Source of the DNA: Bedellia somnulentella
Taxonomy: Eukaryota > Arthropoda > Insecta > Lepidoptera > Bedelliidae
Assembly: GCA_963576735.1 (NCBI GenBank)
Contig: OY755176.1
Span: 9,161,423-9,225,422 of the forward strand
Length of the DNA stretch: 64,000 bases
Direction: 5' to 3'
Part shown: piece by piece, positions 45,651 to 57,649 of the stretch
Position numbering within the stretch: position 1 is the first letter of the stretch
Layout: each line of letters opens with the position of its first letter
Program-made: the position numbers and the translations under genes
Notes under the pieces: generated by a model
Told to the model about the DNA's origin: nothing
Databases searched by the model: none
The model's input: the letters and a program-made list of their open reading frames with translations, nothing else

Positions 45651-46542
45651 CGTTCATACATTCCTTTACTTTTCACACTTAATTTAATATTTTTTCCTAT
45701 TGGTTTATTATATGAAATATATATTATAATTTTATTAAAAACACACTGTATAATTTCTTATCTTCATATTCACTTATGTTCGTGAGCTTACTAACGCTTC
45801 TGTTTATAATATTTGTTTTATGATATATCTGAGTAATTTGTTTATTGTAGCACAAATGTTCGTTAAATACTATTTGGAATAGTCTAAACTATTTCAATAA
45901 TACACAGTGAGTAATTAAACTGTTGTAGAAGTATTTAATTTATGTTTCAACCGATTAAGAAAACTGTGGCTGTAGTGCGAAAACTAATTAACCAATACTT
46001 TTGATATATAGAATTACAGACATTGAAAATTCTGAAAGAATAGTATATTACTAATATTATTAAGGGTTTATTTCAAAGAGGATGTTTTATTTATTAAGTG
46101 AATAAAAATATGACTGATATTCATTATCAGAAAATAAAAAAGCTAGTTATTTAATTTGAACATTTAAAACTCGAAGCCGGTAGTTAGTTCACGTTCGGTA
46201 TCAGTGACTTCTACCGGTGATCTCAAATAATTACTATCAACGATATTATTTTAATTCTATCGAACAAATATTTACCAATTTTAGGAATTCTAGTACAATT
46301 TTATAATAGATTATAATTGATTCAATCTTTAGTTTATGTAGAGTGGTAGCAGAACTTTATAAATCACCTTTAATTACGATCCTATCAAAATTGTTCAACA
46401 AATTAAACCTTATACTATTTAGCTGCCCTATATCAATGAGTGTGATGGCAAGTTTTTAATTATATATCTTTACTTAAATACTGAATTACTGAACCTGGTT
46501 GTGAACTAGTGATTATTGAGGTAAGGTTTTAATAACACAATT
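45651..46542. other. Spacer, nothing recognised
   Basis: AT-rich; no supported feature. Confidence 0.45.
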
Positions 46543-46552
46543 AAAATCACAA

Positions 46553-46796
46553 GCCGTGTAGTGCCAGCTTAGAATGTCGCTACCCCTTTCTACCCACGGG
46601 TGTCGTAAGAGGCGACTAAGGGTAATGGGGCTTTTTATTGGATTTTTGGGCGATGCGTTTGGAGACTCATCTCCAAAAACCTTTATTATACCATCTTATC
46701 ACCACTTAACTTCCAAAAGTGGCTGAGAAATTTATAATTCCTTGGCTCTGGCTACCCCTTCTAGGCAATTATAGTCGTGAGTATATGTATGTATGT
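46553..46796 (+). mobile_element. RTE-SINE, best full-length copy (reference for the family)
   Basis: 244 bp flanked by a perfect 10 bp duplication AAAATCACAA (46543-46552 and 46797-46806). Order: 'gccgtgtagtgccagcttag', 'cacgggtgtcgtaagaggcg', 'actaagggtaatggggc', 'gggcgatgcg-ttggagac', 'caacttccaaaagtggctga', 'ggctctggctaccccttct', 'gtcgtgagtatatgtatgta'. The first ~75 bp match the RTE 5' end at 53095-53165 and the last ~20 bp match RTE 3' termini (15665, 41465). No coding capacity and no clear pol III boxes. Confidence 0.93.
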
Positions 46797-46806
46797 AAAA
46801 TCACAA

Positions 46807-47830
46807 CTATACTCACGGCTGCTAAGGCATCAATTTTCTTAATCGATTCTAGTGAAGGTAATTTTACTAGTTTAGTGCTATTCTAAGCTAACATAACATA
46901 CTATTTCTGACTCTATCATGTGAAAGTTCCGAGAGTTTAAAATGACTAACCCTTTATCGTATTTTACACAATATTAAAAAAAACATATAATTATATCATT
47001 GTATTAATATACATATATTTGTACTGAATCCTAATGAAGGGATATCATTTAATTAGACATAAATTTATTTATCATATACTTTGTATTTATTATTTTATTA
47101 AATAAGTGCCCTTACGTACGAAATACCTTACGTACCTTTCATCCACAAGCTTTCACGTGGGCATCTTTAGTTTTGTAATAGTGTAATACTTGTCCCAATA
47201 GTGCGCTTGGTTGGTTGTCTTCGCTGTAATGGTGTTGGTTTGCTGTAGGGTAACAGTCATTTATAAGAAGATTAAAATGATTCAATACATATAAAGGATA
47301 ATATACACTTTCTAGTAAATGGGAAAAAAATAAAAGTGGTAATAATATTTAAACAAAAAAAAAAAAATTAAATTATTTTATCACACGGTATTTGTTAACA
47401 ATATAAAATTTTACAGTTACTTTGTATTTTTTGTTATCTCAATGACGCATGTTGATCACTCGGTTTTCAGAATAACTAAGAAGTTATAATGTGTTAAAAA
47501 CACAAATACAAATATGTGATGACTTGAGATAAGACCATTTTTATTAATTATTGACATTGAAGCGTCATTAAATATTCGTTTTCCAAAAAAAGGTTATTGT
47601 ATCATTAACTTTACTGGGCTATATTTGGGCTCGTAACGTAGTCATTTTTTTAAATAAGCAGACTAGCAAACACGGACACTTACAAAACTATATTATACTG
47701 CATTTTAATTTATCTTCTTTGTCTCGAAAATTGACATCCGTTGAAGGCGCTTACCGAACAAACGGTAACGGTTTTATTATTTGACCTATTGCCTATAAGT
47801 GTGTTATTGTGCGTTGCAGTTAGATACTCA
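46807..47830. other. Spacer, nothing recognised
   Basis: AT-rich with A runs; no exon or known repeat. Confidence 0.45.
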
Positions 47831-47831
47831 T

Positions 47832-47945
47832 CCGTCTCTCCATCTTTATTTTGCAATCTTCTCTTCATTCAACTTCCCAAAATGGCTAGTGGATATCTGA
47901 TTTTGAAGCTCTGGCTAGCCCATAGTGGATATATGTATGCATTAA
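47832..47945 (+). repeat. RTE-SINE 3' half
   Basis: 'ccatctttattttgcaatct', 'caacttcccaaaatggct', 'agctctggctagccc', 'ggatatatgtatgcat'. Confidence 0.7.
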
Positions 47946-49154
47946 ATATATTTATTTATATATTTTTTACTATTGTAATCGAGAACCATAAAATCAAATA
48001 CAACTTAAAATACCTCATATCTTGCAAAAGACCTATGTGATTAAGCAAAGCATGTTGACCCTACATTCTACTAGAAAAATATCCCCGCAACAGTTCACTT
48101 GCTTCTAAAATTCCACTATATTCATTTTATACTTTAACACTTTTCAGCTCTTACGGAGTACGCAAATATTTTTCAATGTTTCTCTCTAGCCAAGACGAAT
48201 GGGGTGTACGTGACCAACTGTTACGAGACAGGCGGATGGATTGTGTATATCCACAGTGAAAGAAGTAGCTACTCGTATCTTTATTGACTTCTTAACCCGA
48301 ACTTTATTCAAAGTGTGCTGTCGTAATACCTTGAAAATTAAGTTTACATTTGGTTTGACTATTTTACTGGAAAAAACCGTTACTTTGCTAAAGAGCTTTC
48401 AATATAAGTTACACTGTAGTATTGAAAGCTGGAGATAAAATCTAATCATTACTGATGCGATTTGGGTATAATAAAATTGTGAATATCAATGTTCTGAGCT
48501 CCCAAAGTTGAATTGACAGAGGAGGAAAGGATCCCTTGATTGAAAATAAAAAAATAATAATAATTTAATTCGATCACTTTTTGCTTATTGTTCAGTAGTA
48601 ACTATTATAAATAAATTATATTTATTTCAGACCAGTTGCCCATATTCAGCACAATACATACAACATAAACGTAGCTATAAAATACAAATACAAATAAATT
48701 CGAATCATGAAGACTTATCAATTAAAAACAATGTCACAAAAAGTAATGATGAAATAAAATTGTACAGTTAAAATTATATCATTATTAAAATAAAATAAAA
48801 TAAAGTATGTTTCTTTTTGTTTTTTTTTTTGTGCACAGCACCAATCGATACTACTTAAGTTATTAAGGAACAAAGTTGTAAATGAATACTATACAAATAG
48901 ATGTATATTAGAAATAAGCAATGCTGAATACCAGATATAGGCTTTACAATTCTTGATGTGTAAAGACTAATTCCTACAATTGATGGCTTCAACAAACAAT
49001 CGACACATTGACAAAAGCTTTGATTTATTAGCGTCAATTGCGGCCAATAGTGCTTTAAGGAAAGCGAAATTTGACAGAATGAGAAAAATATATGAATGTT
49101 GTTGTTAGTATTGAATACTTGAGAAAAATACATATATTTAGAATATAAGTCAGA
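47946..49154. other. Spacer, nothing recognised
   Basis: The frame at 48241-48438 (plus) has no recognised domain or splice support. TAAAATAAAATAAAATAAA-like run near 48787-48803. Confidence 0.4.
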
Positions 49155-49165
49155 GTTAGGTTTTA

Positions 49166-49534
49166 CGACGACGTGATAGCTCAATGGGTAGAACACCGGT
49201 TAACGTGCAAGCGACTAGTGTTCAAATCCTGGGTCGGGCCTACACCAATTTGTATTTTATAAAGACATATGTGTGGTTAATTTATCACGGTTGTTAACGG
49301 TGAGGGAAAACATCGTGAGGAAACCCACATGGCTGAGTTGTACTTAGTCATGTGACCGTGTATTCGTACAAAACGGCGATAGGCCTGCCCCCTATCACGT
49401 GAGTACACTGTCCATGCAAAACGTGGGTACTCTGAACGCCAGGTGACAATGTCACGTGATGTTCAGAAGTATTAGTACCTCTGCCAACCCCTTCGGGGAT
49501 ATTCGGCGTGAACGTTTATGTTGTGTTATGTTAT
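49166..49534 (+). mobile_element. SINE-T copy, full length, head type II
   Basis: Flanked by GTTAGGTTTTA (49155-49165 and 49535-49545). Head 'gtgatagctcaatgggtaga' and 'gactagtgttcaaatcctgg', as in the copy at 19299. Confidence 0.93.
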
Positions 49535-49624
49535 GTTAGGTTTTATATATTTAACAATGTCAGAAACAATACATGCAATCAGAAACCAAACTCGACGTTC
49601 ACGCCGTTATCCTCAAAAGTATGG

Positions 49625-49772
49625 TATAAGTTCTAATTACATTGGTTGATTGGTCTCCAGCAGCATCTCCCAAAAAACACTTACAAATCCCCCAACACCC
49701 TTAATCGCCTCTTACAAACACCCAAGGGATGAATTGGGGTAGTGATATTTTAAGCCGTCACTACACATCATG
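49625..49772 (-). repeat. RTE-SINE 5' half
   Basis: 'gattggtctccagcagcatc', 'cccttaatcgcctctta', 'taagccgtcactacac'. Confidence 0.75.
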
Positions 49773-49804
49773 TTTAAACATACATACATACTTATTTCTA
49801 ATTA

Positions 49805-50400
49805 CGTACATACATAAACATACTGACAGCTATTAATCCGTAGAATAGGTAACTAGAGCTACAGAAGAAGAAATTCCTCAGCCACTTTTGTTATGGTGGG
49901 GCTCCCGAAGAATTACCTAAAATATTTTAAGGTGCCCCAAAACCCTTAGCTACCTCTTAATAAAACCCGCAAAAATAGGGTAGTGCTATACTGGACATGA
50001 TAAGCCAGTGGGTAAAACACCCGCCCGAAAACAGAAGGGCGTGAGTTCCAATCCCGGGACGGGCAATTAGTCTACACCTACACCAATTTGTCTTTTCTAA
50101 AGTCATATGTGTGGTTAATTTATCATGGTTGTTAACGGTGAGGGAAAACATCATCGTGAGGAAACCCACATGGCTGAGTTGTACTTAGACATGTGACAGT
50201 GTATTCGTACAAAACGGCGATAGGCCTTCCCTTCATCACGTGAGTACACTGTCTAAGCAAAACGTGGGTACCTTCTCTGGACACTAGATGGCGCTGCCAT
50301 GTGAGTTCAGATGTATTGGTACCTCTGCCAACCCCTTCGGGGATAAACGGCGTGAACGTTTATGTTTTGTTATGTTATGCTTTACTAAGCCAACACAAGT
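49805..50400 (-). repeat. RTE-SINE copy split by SINE-T
   Basis: The 3' and middle parts lie at 49805-49992 ('cagctattaatccgtagaat', 'cctcagccacttttg', 'gggtagtgctatact'); the last bases of the head resume after the SINE at about 50387 ('aagccaacac'). Confidence 0.72.
49993..50377 (+). mobile_element. SINE-T copy, full length, nested in an RTE-SINE
   Basis: Flanked by TGCTATACT / TGCTTTACT (49984-49992 and 50378-50386), which is RTE-SINE sequence. Head type I with a short insertion 'aattagtctacacc' after the B box. Confidence 0.9.
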
Positions 50401-50612
50401 CAGCTAATTTTAGGTCTACTTCTTGTGAAAATTACGTAGCATTTTTGTCACCTGGTGTTAAGAACATCCACGTTTTGCTTGAACAGTTTATTCACGCGAC
50501 AGGGGGTATGCTTATCTCTGTTTTATATTTACATACACTTTCACATGACTAAGTACAACTAAGTTATGTAGGTTTCCTCAAAGAAGAGAGTAGTTAACAT
50601 TCTGTCGCCCGG
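50401..50612 (-). repeat. SINE-T body, old
   Basis: 'ttgtcacctggtgttaagaa', 'cacgttttgcttgaacag', 'cacatgactaagtacaac'. Head missing. Confidence 0.7.
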
Positions 50613-50639
50613 AGATGGAAGGCCAAACTAACAGTCAAA

Positions 50640-50730
50640 TTGAACTTTTCCCCACGTTAATTCCAAAAGTGGCTGAAGAATTTATAAATTTGAAGGCTGG
50701 CTACCCCTTTTTTGAGATTTATAACCGTCA
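50640..50730 (+). repeat. RTE-SINE 3' part
   Basis: 'cacgttaattccaaaagtgg', 'ctggctacccctttt', 'gagatttataaccgtca'. Confidence 0.7.
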
Positions 50731-51872
50731 AAATGTATACAAATGCTTACAAATTGATAATTATAAAGATAAAAATAATGTTTACAAATTGGTGGCAAAA
50801 AAAATTAAAGGTAACTATAACTTCTGACATACACAAATAAAACAAAAGTTTAATTAACAAATATAGATGTATTCTTAAACTTTAAATAATGGTGTACAGA
50901 GAAAATGTATGATTTCATCAGTCAAAGAAAAAAAATCCTGCTTTTTTAAATAAGATATATTTCTATATATTTTTTAAGTAAGATTAATTTAGAGGGTGCC
51001 AATTGAATGAAATCATCCGTATGAATAAGCGTTTAAGTCGAAAATTGGGCGACTGATTAAAATAATATCTTATTTTACTGAGTTTTCCAGGCAGTTTTTA
51101 CTCTAAATTCTAGTTCTAGATTTCCAAAAGTTGGTGCCAACTTTAACATGAAATAATTAACTTGAACTTGTGGTTTGTTACACGCTGAGTATTTTGTATC
51201 TAAGTAGCCAAGTTCTGATTTAATTTAAAAAATATTACTGCCTGTGTCTTTTTTACACTCGCAGTACCATTACGATTGCCGTTATTGTGACGATCAGCAA
51301 TTTCTCGTTCGAGTAATATTTGTTATGTGAATGTTACAGGCACCTTTGGTACGTTTTAACCTCCTGTCATCCTTTTAGCAAAACCTTTGTAATAAGGTTT
51401 AGGTAAAATATTCTTACAGAAAAGTTAGTGTTCCATAACAAGGTTACTGACGAGCTCTTGAATGTGTAGTTATACGTTTTTTGAAGTTTTTCTATTTCAG
51501 TTTAACTGCTTTCGAGGTTTCTCATATACGTTGATAAAATTTTCCGCCGAATTTTCCGATTAGTGTACCTTGGGGGGGCTAATGCATTCTTCAGAGGCTA
51601 TTCATGCTGTGTCTTCTAGTATGTGGCCGTCACTCAAGAATCTTCGAGCTCCAATGGCCGTCAGTTCTGCGGGGAATCTACCACTTAAGTTTCTTAATTT
51701 CTAAGGTTCGTTAGTCACCCTGGTTATTATAGATTTCCTCGTTGTGGATTCTCACAAGAGAAGCTTCAAGGTTTTACTGTCTATTTTGTTATTTTAATTA
51801 AATGTTTATTTTTACCTACATGAAAGAACAGTATTCAATTCAATCAAAATAAAATATTAGTATTTTTTAGCA
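50731..51872. other. Spacer, nothing recognised
   Basis: 51500-51750 is less AT-rich and might be an old transposon, but no protein reading was found. Confidence 0.35.
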
Positions 51873-52103
51873 GTGTAGTCTCGGCTTAGAATAGCACTAC
51901 CCCATTTCTTCCGGTGGGTGTACCTAAGATATGACTAACCGTATTGGGGCTTTTAAAGGATTTTTGGGCGGTGCAGTTGGAAACCCATCACCAACAACCT
52001 TTATTTCACCATCCTTTCCCAACGCAACTTCCAAAACTGGCTGAGGAATTTCTGATTCCCTAGCTCTGGCTGTAAGTATATGTTGATGATGTATGTATGT
52101 TTA
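51873..52103 (+). repeat. RTE-SINE copy, near full length
   Basis: 'cagtgtagtctcggcttaga', 'ggtgggtgtacctaagatat', 'gcagttggaaacccatcacc', 'gagtatatg'-like tail 'gtaagtatatgttgatga'. Confidence 0.85.
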
Positions 52104-53085
52104 ATTCTATTGCATTGTAGGACGGCCAAATAAAATTTTACTTTTTTAGGGCTTGTCATTAATCATAATTTAGTATTCTGACATTGCTAGAGTTAAACCG
52201 ACTTAGTTACATTACACTGAAAGTAACCCAACATAATGCCACAGTTAATTGCTTACAAACACTCAAGTGTCGAATAAATAGGGAAATTAACGTCCAAATA
52301 AGTTGAACTGTACTCGTATTGGATATCGTACCGTGGAAAGGCCCTTAGAAAGTGGTGAATGTAACTTGGTGAGATTAATTTCTTGTGTAAACAATTCCGT
52401 GGGTCGTATTTGGTTTATTTTACTGTGTCATTGTTTTTTAGGCGAAAACGCTTTAGGGTGAAAATTTTGACTTAAAATTTGAAGTTAATTATGCGTCATG
52501 ATTATTACTCTTAATTAAATCAAATATAAGCCATTCGGTGTTTGACTTTAAATTCTGGCGAATAAATTGACATTTTGAGATAGATTAATTTATATGCAAA
52601 AAAATAAATAATATAACTAAGTAAGAAGTAAGTATTTTCTTATGACAAGAGGGCACACATGATAAAGTTCTTGAACTAAGTGACTCTAAAACAATTTTAG
52701 TTGACATCATCATATAAGTAAAATATCGATAAGGCAACATACATGTTTAATAATTGGCAAGAAATAAGCTAGTAATGAGTTTAAACCAATAATATTTCCG
52801 TTTTCAGGTCATATCTTGCGATTGGAGACCTGGAGGTACTTATGGTATCCACTCTTTAAACCGAAAACTATAAAAAATCTATAATTATAAACCCCCTACT
52901 TCTTCTAACTGTTTGTACAACATATTCCCGTCGCACTCACCATTACGAAGGTTAAATAAAGTTTGTAACACACTTGCTTGTAGAACAATAATAAATTGAG
53001 GCGCTTAAAAATCGATGAAACCAACGAAAACTACGGAGATATCGTTTCGTATCGAGGTTTCGTCGAATATCACTACTTATAAGTA
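52104..53085. other. Spacer, nothing recognised
   Basis: A small acceptor-like TTTCCGTTTTCAG at 52796-52808 has no downstream exon that can be defended. Confidence 0.4.
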
Positions 53086-53089
53086 TACT

Positions 53090-53760
53090 TGTTGCAGTGG
53101 GTTGGTGCTTAGAATATCAACACCCCTTTACTATTCACAGGAGTCGTAAACGGCGACAGAGAGACTTCCAGTAAATGGGCAGCAGCATTGCACTGATCAC
53201 TATCAACATCTTACTGCGATCGCTAACCCGCATGCCAAGCGTGGTGATTATGGCATAATACCCCTTATGGTTTTTACGAAAACGTATCGGCCCCCAGTCG
53301 TCAGCGGCCCACTATTCCTAGCTACGGCAGCGGTCAAGATAACGGTGGGGCAGAGGGTACAAACGATGACTTTTGCTGAACCTGGCAACATATAATATTC
53401 GAACACTGTGGACCAACGCAAAGTTTGTTGAACTGAAAGAAGTGATAGGCAAGTGGTAATGGGACATAATTATATTATCATACACATAATAAGAAGTCCA
53501 AAGAGAGGGGAAGGACACGATTACGCTGAACTCTGACAAGCATTTCTTGAAGAGCGACCAGCATCCGAGGGTGGTGTTGGGTTAAAAAACGTGGTGAACA
53601 TTCAACAGGTGTAAAAAACGTGGTGAACATCGAGAGTGTATCGACAAGGGTAGCGTACCTTATATTCAGGATGACTAAACGATATTCGATGAAGTTTGAC
53701 TTTGACTTTCAAAGATATTAACGTAATACTCGGCAAATGATAAACGATAAATGGCAGAGA
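53090..53760 (+). mobile_element. RTE LINE 5' end with decayed endonuclease domain
   Basis: The 5' UTR-like part (53095-53370) has 'tgcttagaatatcaacaccc', 'gtcgtaaacggcgacag' and 'gccaagcgtggtgattatgg'. Then the plus frame reads 'LRLGTWNIRTLWTNAKFVEL' near 53366-53428, 'WDIIII' and 'SEGGVGL', the start of the apurinic-type endonuclease of RTE elements, with stops. The reverse transcriptase is absent. Its first ~75 bp are the sequence shared with the RTE-SINE head. Confidence 0.75.
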
Positions 53761-53808
53761 ATTGATATTAGGGAACTTTAATATTCATATTTATATAAAT
53801 ATATATGA

Positions 53809-54305
53809 CTAGCTGTTCCCCGTGACTTCATCCGCGTCAATTTGTGTTTTTAATCAACAATACATTTATTTTGATAACGATTTATATTAGGTGGATAAAA
53901 AATATGCAAATAATTAGCAATAATTTATTAATTTCGACCAAATTTGATTACCATAAAAATGGTTATAGTGAGTCAATATTAAAAGATAGACAAATACTGT
54001 CACGGACATTTTTTTAGATCATTTAAAGAGGAATTATTCTTTGATACATTATTTTTGGGTAACTGAAACCGTTTACGCAGCGCACACAAGTGAAGCCTGC
54101 AAATATGAATAATTATCCCCGTTTTCACAACATTTTTCGCTGATTCTTTGCTCTTTTTGGTCGCAGCGTGATGATATATAGCTTAAAACCTTCCTCAATA
54201 AATAGACTATCCAACACAAAAATATTTTTTCAATTTGATTCGGCAGTTCCTGAGATCCTAGCGTTCAAACAAACAAACTCTTTAGCTTTATAATGTTAGT
54301 ATAGA
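53809..54305 (-). mobile_element. Non-autonomous Helitron, complete (497 bp)
   Basis: 5' end TC at 54305-54304 after A ('TCTATACTAACATTATAAAG'), 3' end a GC hairpin (gacgcggatgaagtcacggg) followed by 'gaacagCTAG' at 53812-53809 and then T. The insertion is between A and T with no target duplication, as expected of Helitrons. No coding capacity. Shares its 5' 400 bp with 24220-24640. Confidence 0.82.
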
Positions 54306-54506
54306 TATAACATAAAGATATGATACATGGTATGATTTATAGATATATTGGGATATAGAAGCATAATATGCTACATGCTTAAACACCAAAAAATTCATAT
54401 AACTTAAAAAATAGAAATTAACAACTCCCCAGACGTTTCAAAGTATTAAAAAACTGGCCAAGTTTGAGTCAAATCACGCACGAAGGGTTCGTACCAGAAT
54501 CTACAT

Positions 54507-54773
54507 ACATACATACGTATACCCACGGCTATAAATCCCTAGAAGGGGTAGCCAGAGCTTGGGAATAAGAAATCCCTCAGAAACTGTTGGAACTTGAGGA
54601 AAAGATTGAGAAGAAAGAGTTGGGTAAAAGATTGTAAGGTGTCTTTGGTAATGGGTCTCCAACCGCATCGCCCAAAAATCACATTTAAAGCACCAATACC
54701 CTTAGCCGCCTCTTATGAACACCCACGGGAAGAAAAGGGTTAGTGCTATTCTAAGCCGACACTACACAGCAAT
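54507..54773 (-). repeat. RTE-SINE copy, full length
   Basis: From 'gtatacccacggctataaat' (after an ACAT repeat) to 'aagccgacactacacagc', with a small insertion near 54595-54640. Confidence 0.85.
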
Positions 54774-55637
54774 TCAAAGTGCCATAATCTATTTAATCTA
54801 ATTACCATGAGGTAATCGAATTTTGTATCCGATCTCCGTTTAATTTTTATTTAATCGACTCGCCTTAGCCGGTTTTTACTTTTAATCACTGAACCCCTTA
54901 ATATATTTTTTCTGGTTTTCAGGTGTAAACTGTTTACACTCGGGGAATCTCATTTCTGTCTCTCTCTTCATATACTCTTAATTGTTTGAGCCAAATCATT
55001 TCAACGAAATATGCTTAATTGTACTTATTTATTAAGATAGAGGAGGTACTTTACTTCATAATAAAATACAAGTAAGTATATTATCATCTCTTTTATTCCA
55101 CTTATAAATTTAACAGATCCACGTCAAATAAACAACAGTTGAGAAAACAAACAAGGTTGTATAAAATTTTTACATAACAACAAACCAAATATTTTTCTAG
55201 TGAAATTAATAATTAAGATTATATCTTTAAGTTAAGAATACATACGCATACTTTATTTTATATATTACATTTATAAATATCCATTAAAACCCTTACACCA
55301 ATATTGTCTACTCGCATTTATAACATTACATTCATTTACTACTATATAAATATTTCAGTAATTTGTATTTCCAAAACCAAGTATACACACAATTTCATGA
55401 TTTGGAAATCACATGATAATAATCTATTAATAATTAGAAGTTAGATGACCATTCGTCAATAGTTTTTAGATAGTTACATAGAGGCGGTGGTATAAACATT
55501 CTATGTTCCTTTATAGTACAATAAAGATAATCTGCTATACAGCTATAATTTCGCAAACTGTGCTTACATTTAGATTACGAGGTCTGTTTTATATCGATGT
55601 ACCAAAGAGAGTTATCTATCTATCTAAATACTAGTTA
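54774..55637. other. Spacer, nothing recognised
   Basis: AT-rich. If the exon at 55638-55769 is real, its 3' UTR would be here. Confidence 0.4.
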
Positions 55638-55769
55638 CTATGTACCAAACCGCACAGGGATCGGTTTCGGTACACGACTACGCTTACGCTTACGGTTTCC
55701 GACTTCAACCTGTTCCTTATTTACCGCCTCTAAATATACAATTGTCTTAGGGTCTGATTTTATCGATAT
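55638..55769 (-). CDS. Candidate terminal exon of an unknown gene
   Basis: After a good acceptor (TTCTTTTTCATTGCACTCAG) the minus frame runs 43 codons to a TAG: it opens 'ISIKSDPKTIVYLEAVNKEQ' and ends in a strongly basic tail 'NRKRKRSRVPKPIPVRFGT'. Family not recognised. The upstream exon could be at 58455-58389 in its other reading frame (phase-compatible), but that is not proven. It may also be a chance frame. Confidence 0.25.
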   Translation of the reverse strand: MSIKSDPKTIVYLEAVNKEQVEVGNRKRKRSRVPKPIPVRFGT

Positions 55770-56994
55770 CTGAGTGCAATGAAAAAGAACACACATGGAA
55801 ATAATAGTGAATGAATACATTATTTCTATTGAAATCACATGTTCTGAACTCTGAGTATAACAAGGTTGCTAAAATACCCGTTGATACGGTTAAAAATAGT
55901 TACTTATATTTTTAATTCAAGAGCTATTCATAATTTTAATGAGTTACGTGCTGAACATAATTTCACTAAATTGATTCAGCATTGTTAGTTAATTTTTGAC
56001 ATTCCACATGGATTATCTGAAATTATTACATTAAGTTTAAATATTATGCATATTGTATAATTTATATTTGTTCACAGCTTTTCACAATCATGTTTTATTT
56101 AAAGAAAAAATATAAGTTGATATTAAATATGTTTTCAACACATCTCTATGAATATTATTAATATTGTGTATATTATACAAGTAGGAATGATGACCTTATA
56201 AAATAATATTGACACATAGCTAGACATATCCTCATTAATAATAGAACAAAGATGTTATAATTACCCGACGGTTTCATTTTGACGACAATAGCTCGATAGG
56301 TACTACATAGGAATTTTGTTATTTCAATAATATTTTAAAGGCTGATATTCTACACTACAGTATAAAATTATATTTATGTATTAATTAGTTCAATTAAAAA
56401 AGGCTCAAATTTAAAATTTAATATTTCTGCAACTATACAGAAATATTTTTATGAATTTATTTAGATTATGATAGTTTTGTATGGTCTGATTTTCTTCAAA
56501 GATATACATAAGTGGTACTATTTCATCCGAATGTTCCGAACTATTTTGAGTAGACCATCAACTTTCTATCTAGACTGTTTACCCACGGGATAGTGAGTAA
56601 GCCTGAAGTAACATTTTTGAGTAGCCCATTGTAATAGTAACGGCACTTCATCATTTCTTAATATTATCGCAGCTAAGCCATGTGGGCTTCACGGTGTATT
56701 CCTTCACCTCTAGCAGCCTTGCACATTGAAAATCACATACCACTTTAAAATGAACCTTATGATGACATTGGTGTAGGTCAGATTCTGGATTTGTCTCACA
56801 TTTATTACTTAGCTATGTTAAATATTCGTACTAGTCAAATAAAGAAAAACATTTTGGCAATCGTTGTTGGCTTAGTAGTAAATTACAAGTTAGTATTGAC
56901 AACACAAATATGAATGAGATGGAGATACATTTTAAAACAATCAAATTAAATTATTGTGTATTTAGACAACGAAACTTAAAATAAAGAACGTATA
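55770..56994. other. Spacer with weak SINE-T traces
   Basis: 56630-56800 shows decayed reversed SINE-T segments ('cagctaagccatgtgggctt', 'tgacattggtgtaggtca'). Otherwise AT-rich. Confidence 0.4.
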
Positions 56995-57132
56995 CGACCG
57001 ATTTCTGAATTGAGTATTCCAGCTGAGAACAATTTAAGTATCATTTTGTCGCATTGAAATCTTAACAACTGAATGAGACAAAACGATACTTAAGTCGTTC
57101 TCAGCTTGAATACTCAATTCAGAAATCGGGCG
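56995..57132. mobile_element. Palindromic MITE, 138 bp (copy 2)
   Basis: Same length and arms as 32122-32259, with the asymmetric loop inverted, i.e. inserted in the other orientation. Flanked by ATA (56992-56994) and TTA (57133-57135). Confidence 0.85.
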
Positions 57133-57518
57133 TTAGAGGATTTCGAATTATTAGTTGATTTATTTTTACACGTTTGTCAAACACTATTAAAAATTTCTTA
57201 ACCTTCATTATACTTAACATTCAACAGATATATAAGTAAGTATGAGTCATGTATTGTTTAGGCCATTTATTAAATTTACCATTAACTACTATTGAGTTAT
57301 ATTCAAATCTAATATAAAATGAATCAAAAGATATTTAGAAAATTATATACACCAGGAATTAAAAATCTAATTAAAAAGTTGAGTTTTGATAATGGACAAA
57401 TAAAAATTAATTATTTTATCACTATTTTACTACATAATGACTAAACATTCAAGTATCAAATACATTTACTACGTATTTACATAGACATTATACGATCTTA
57501 ACCACTGCCAGCCAAACA

Positions 57519-57534
57519 TCATCGTGGAGATATC
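57519..57534 (-). CDS. Candidate terminal exon (end of unknown membrane protein)
   Basis: Acceptor TTATCTTTTTTTTTTTCAG|G. Joined to the exon at 58455-58389 it finishes the hydrophobic frame with W-I-S-P-R and TGA at 57521-57519. In another frame the same DNA reads 'DISTMMFGWQWLRSYNVYV'. Confidence 0.3.
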
Positions 57535-57649
57535 CTGAAAAAAAAAAAGATAATCTTAAGAATAGCCTCAAACTCACAACCATAGTTTACGCGGCCGTAT
57601 TTACAAATTTCGTCATATTGTACCCAATAGTGCTTTTTGGCTATTCTCA

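Noticed and set aside
48241..48438. 65-codon plus-strand frame
   Set aside because: No recognised domain and not conserved with anything else in the window.
53318..53539. 73-codon minus-strand frame
   Set aside because: Antisense to the RTE endonuclease fragment, which reads convincingly on the plus strand.
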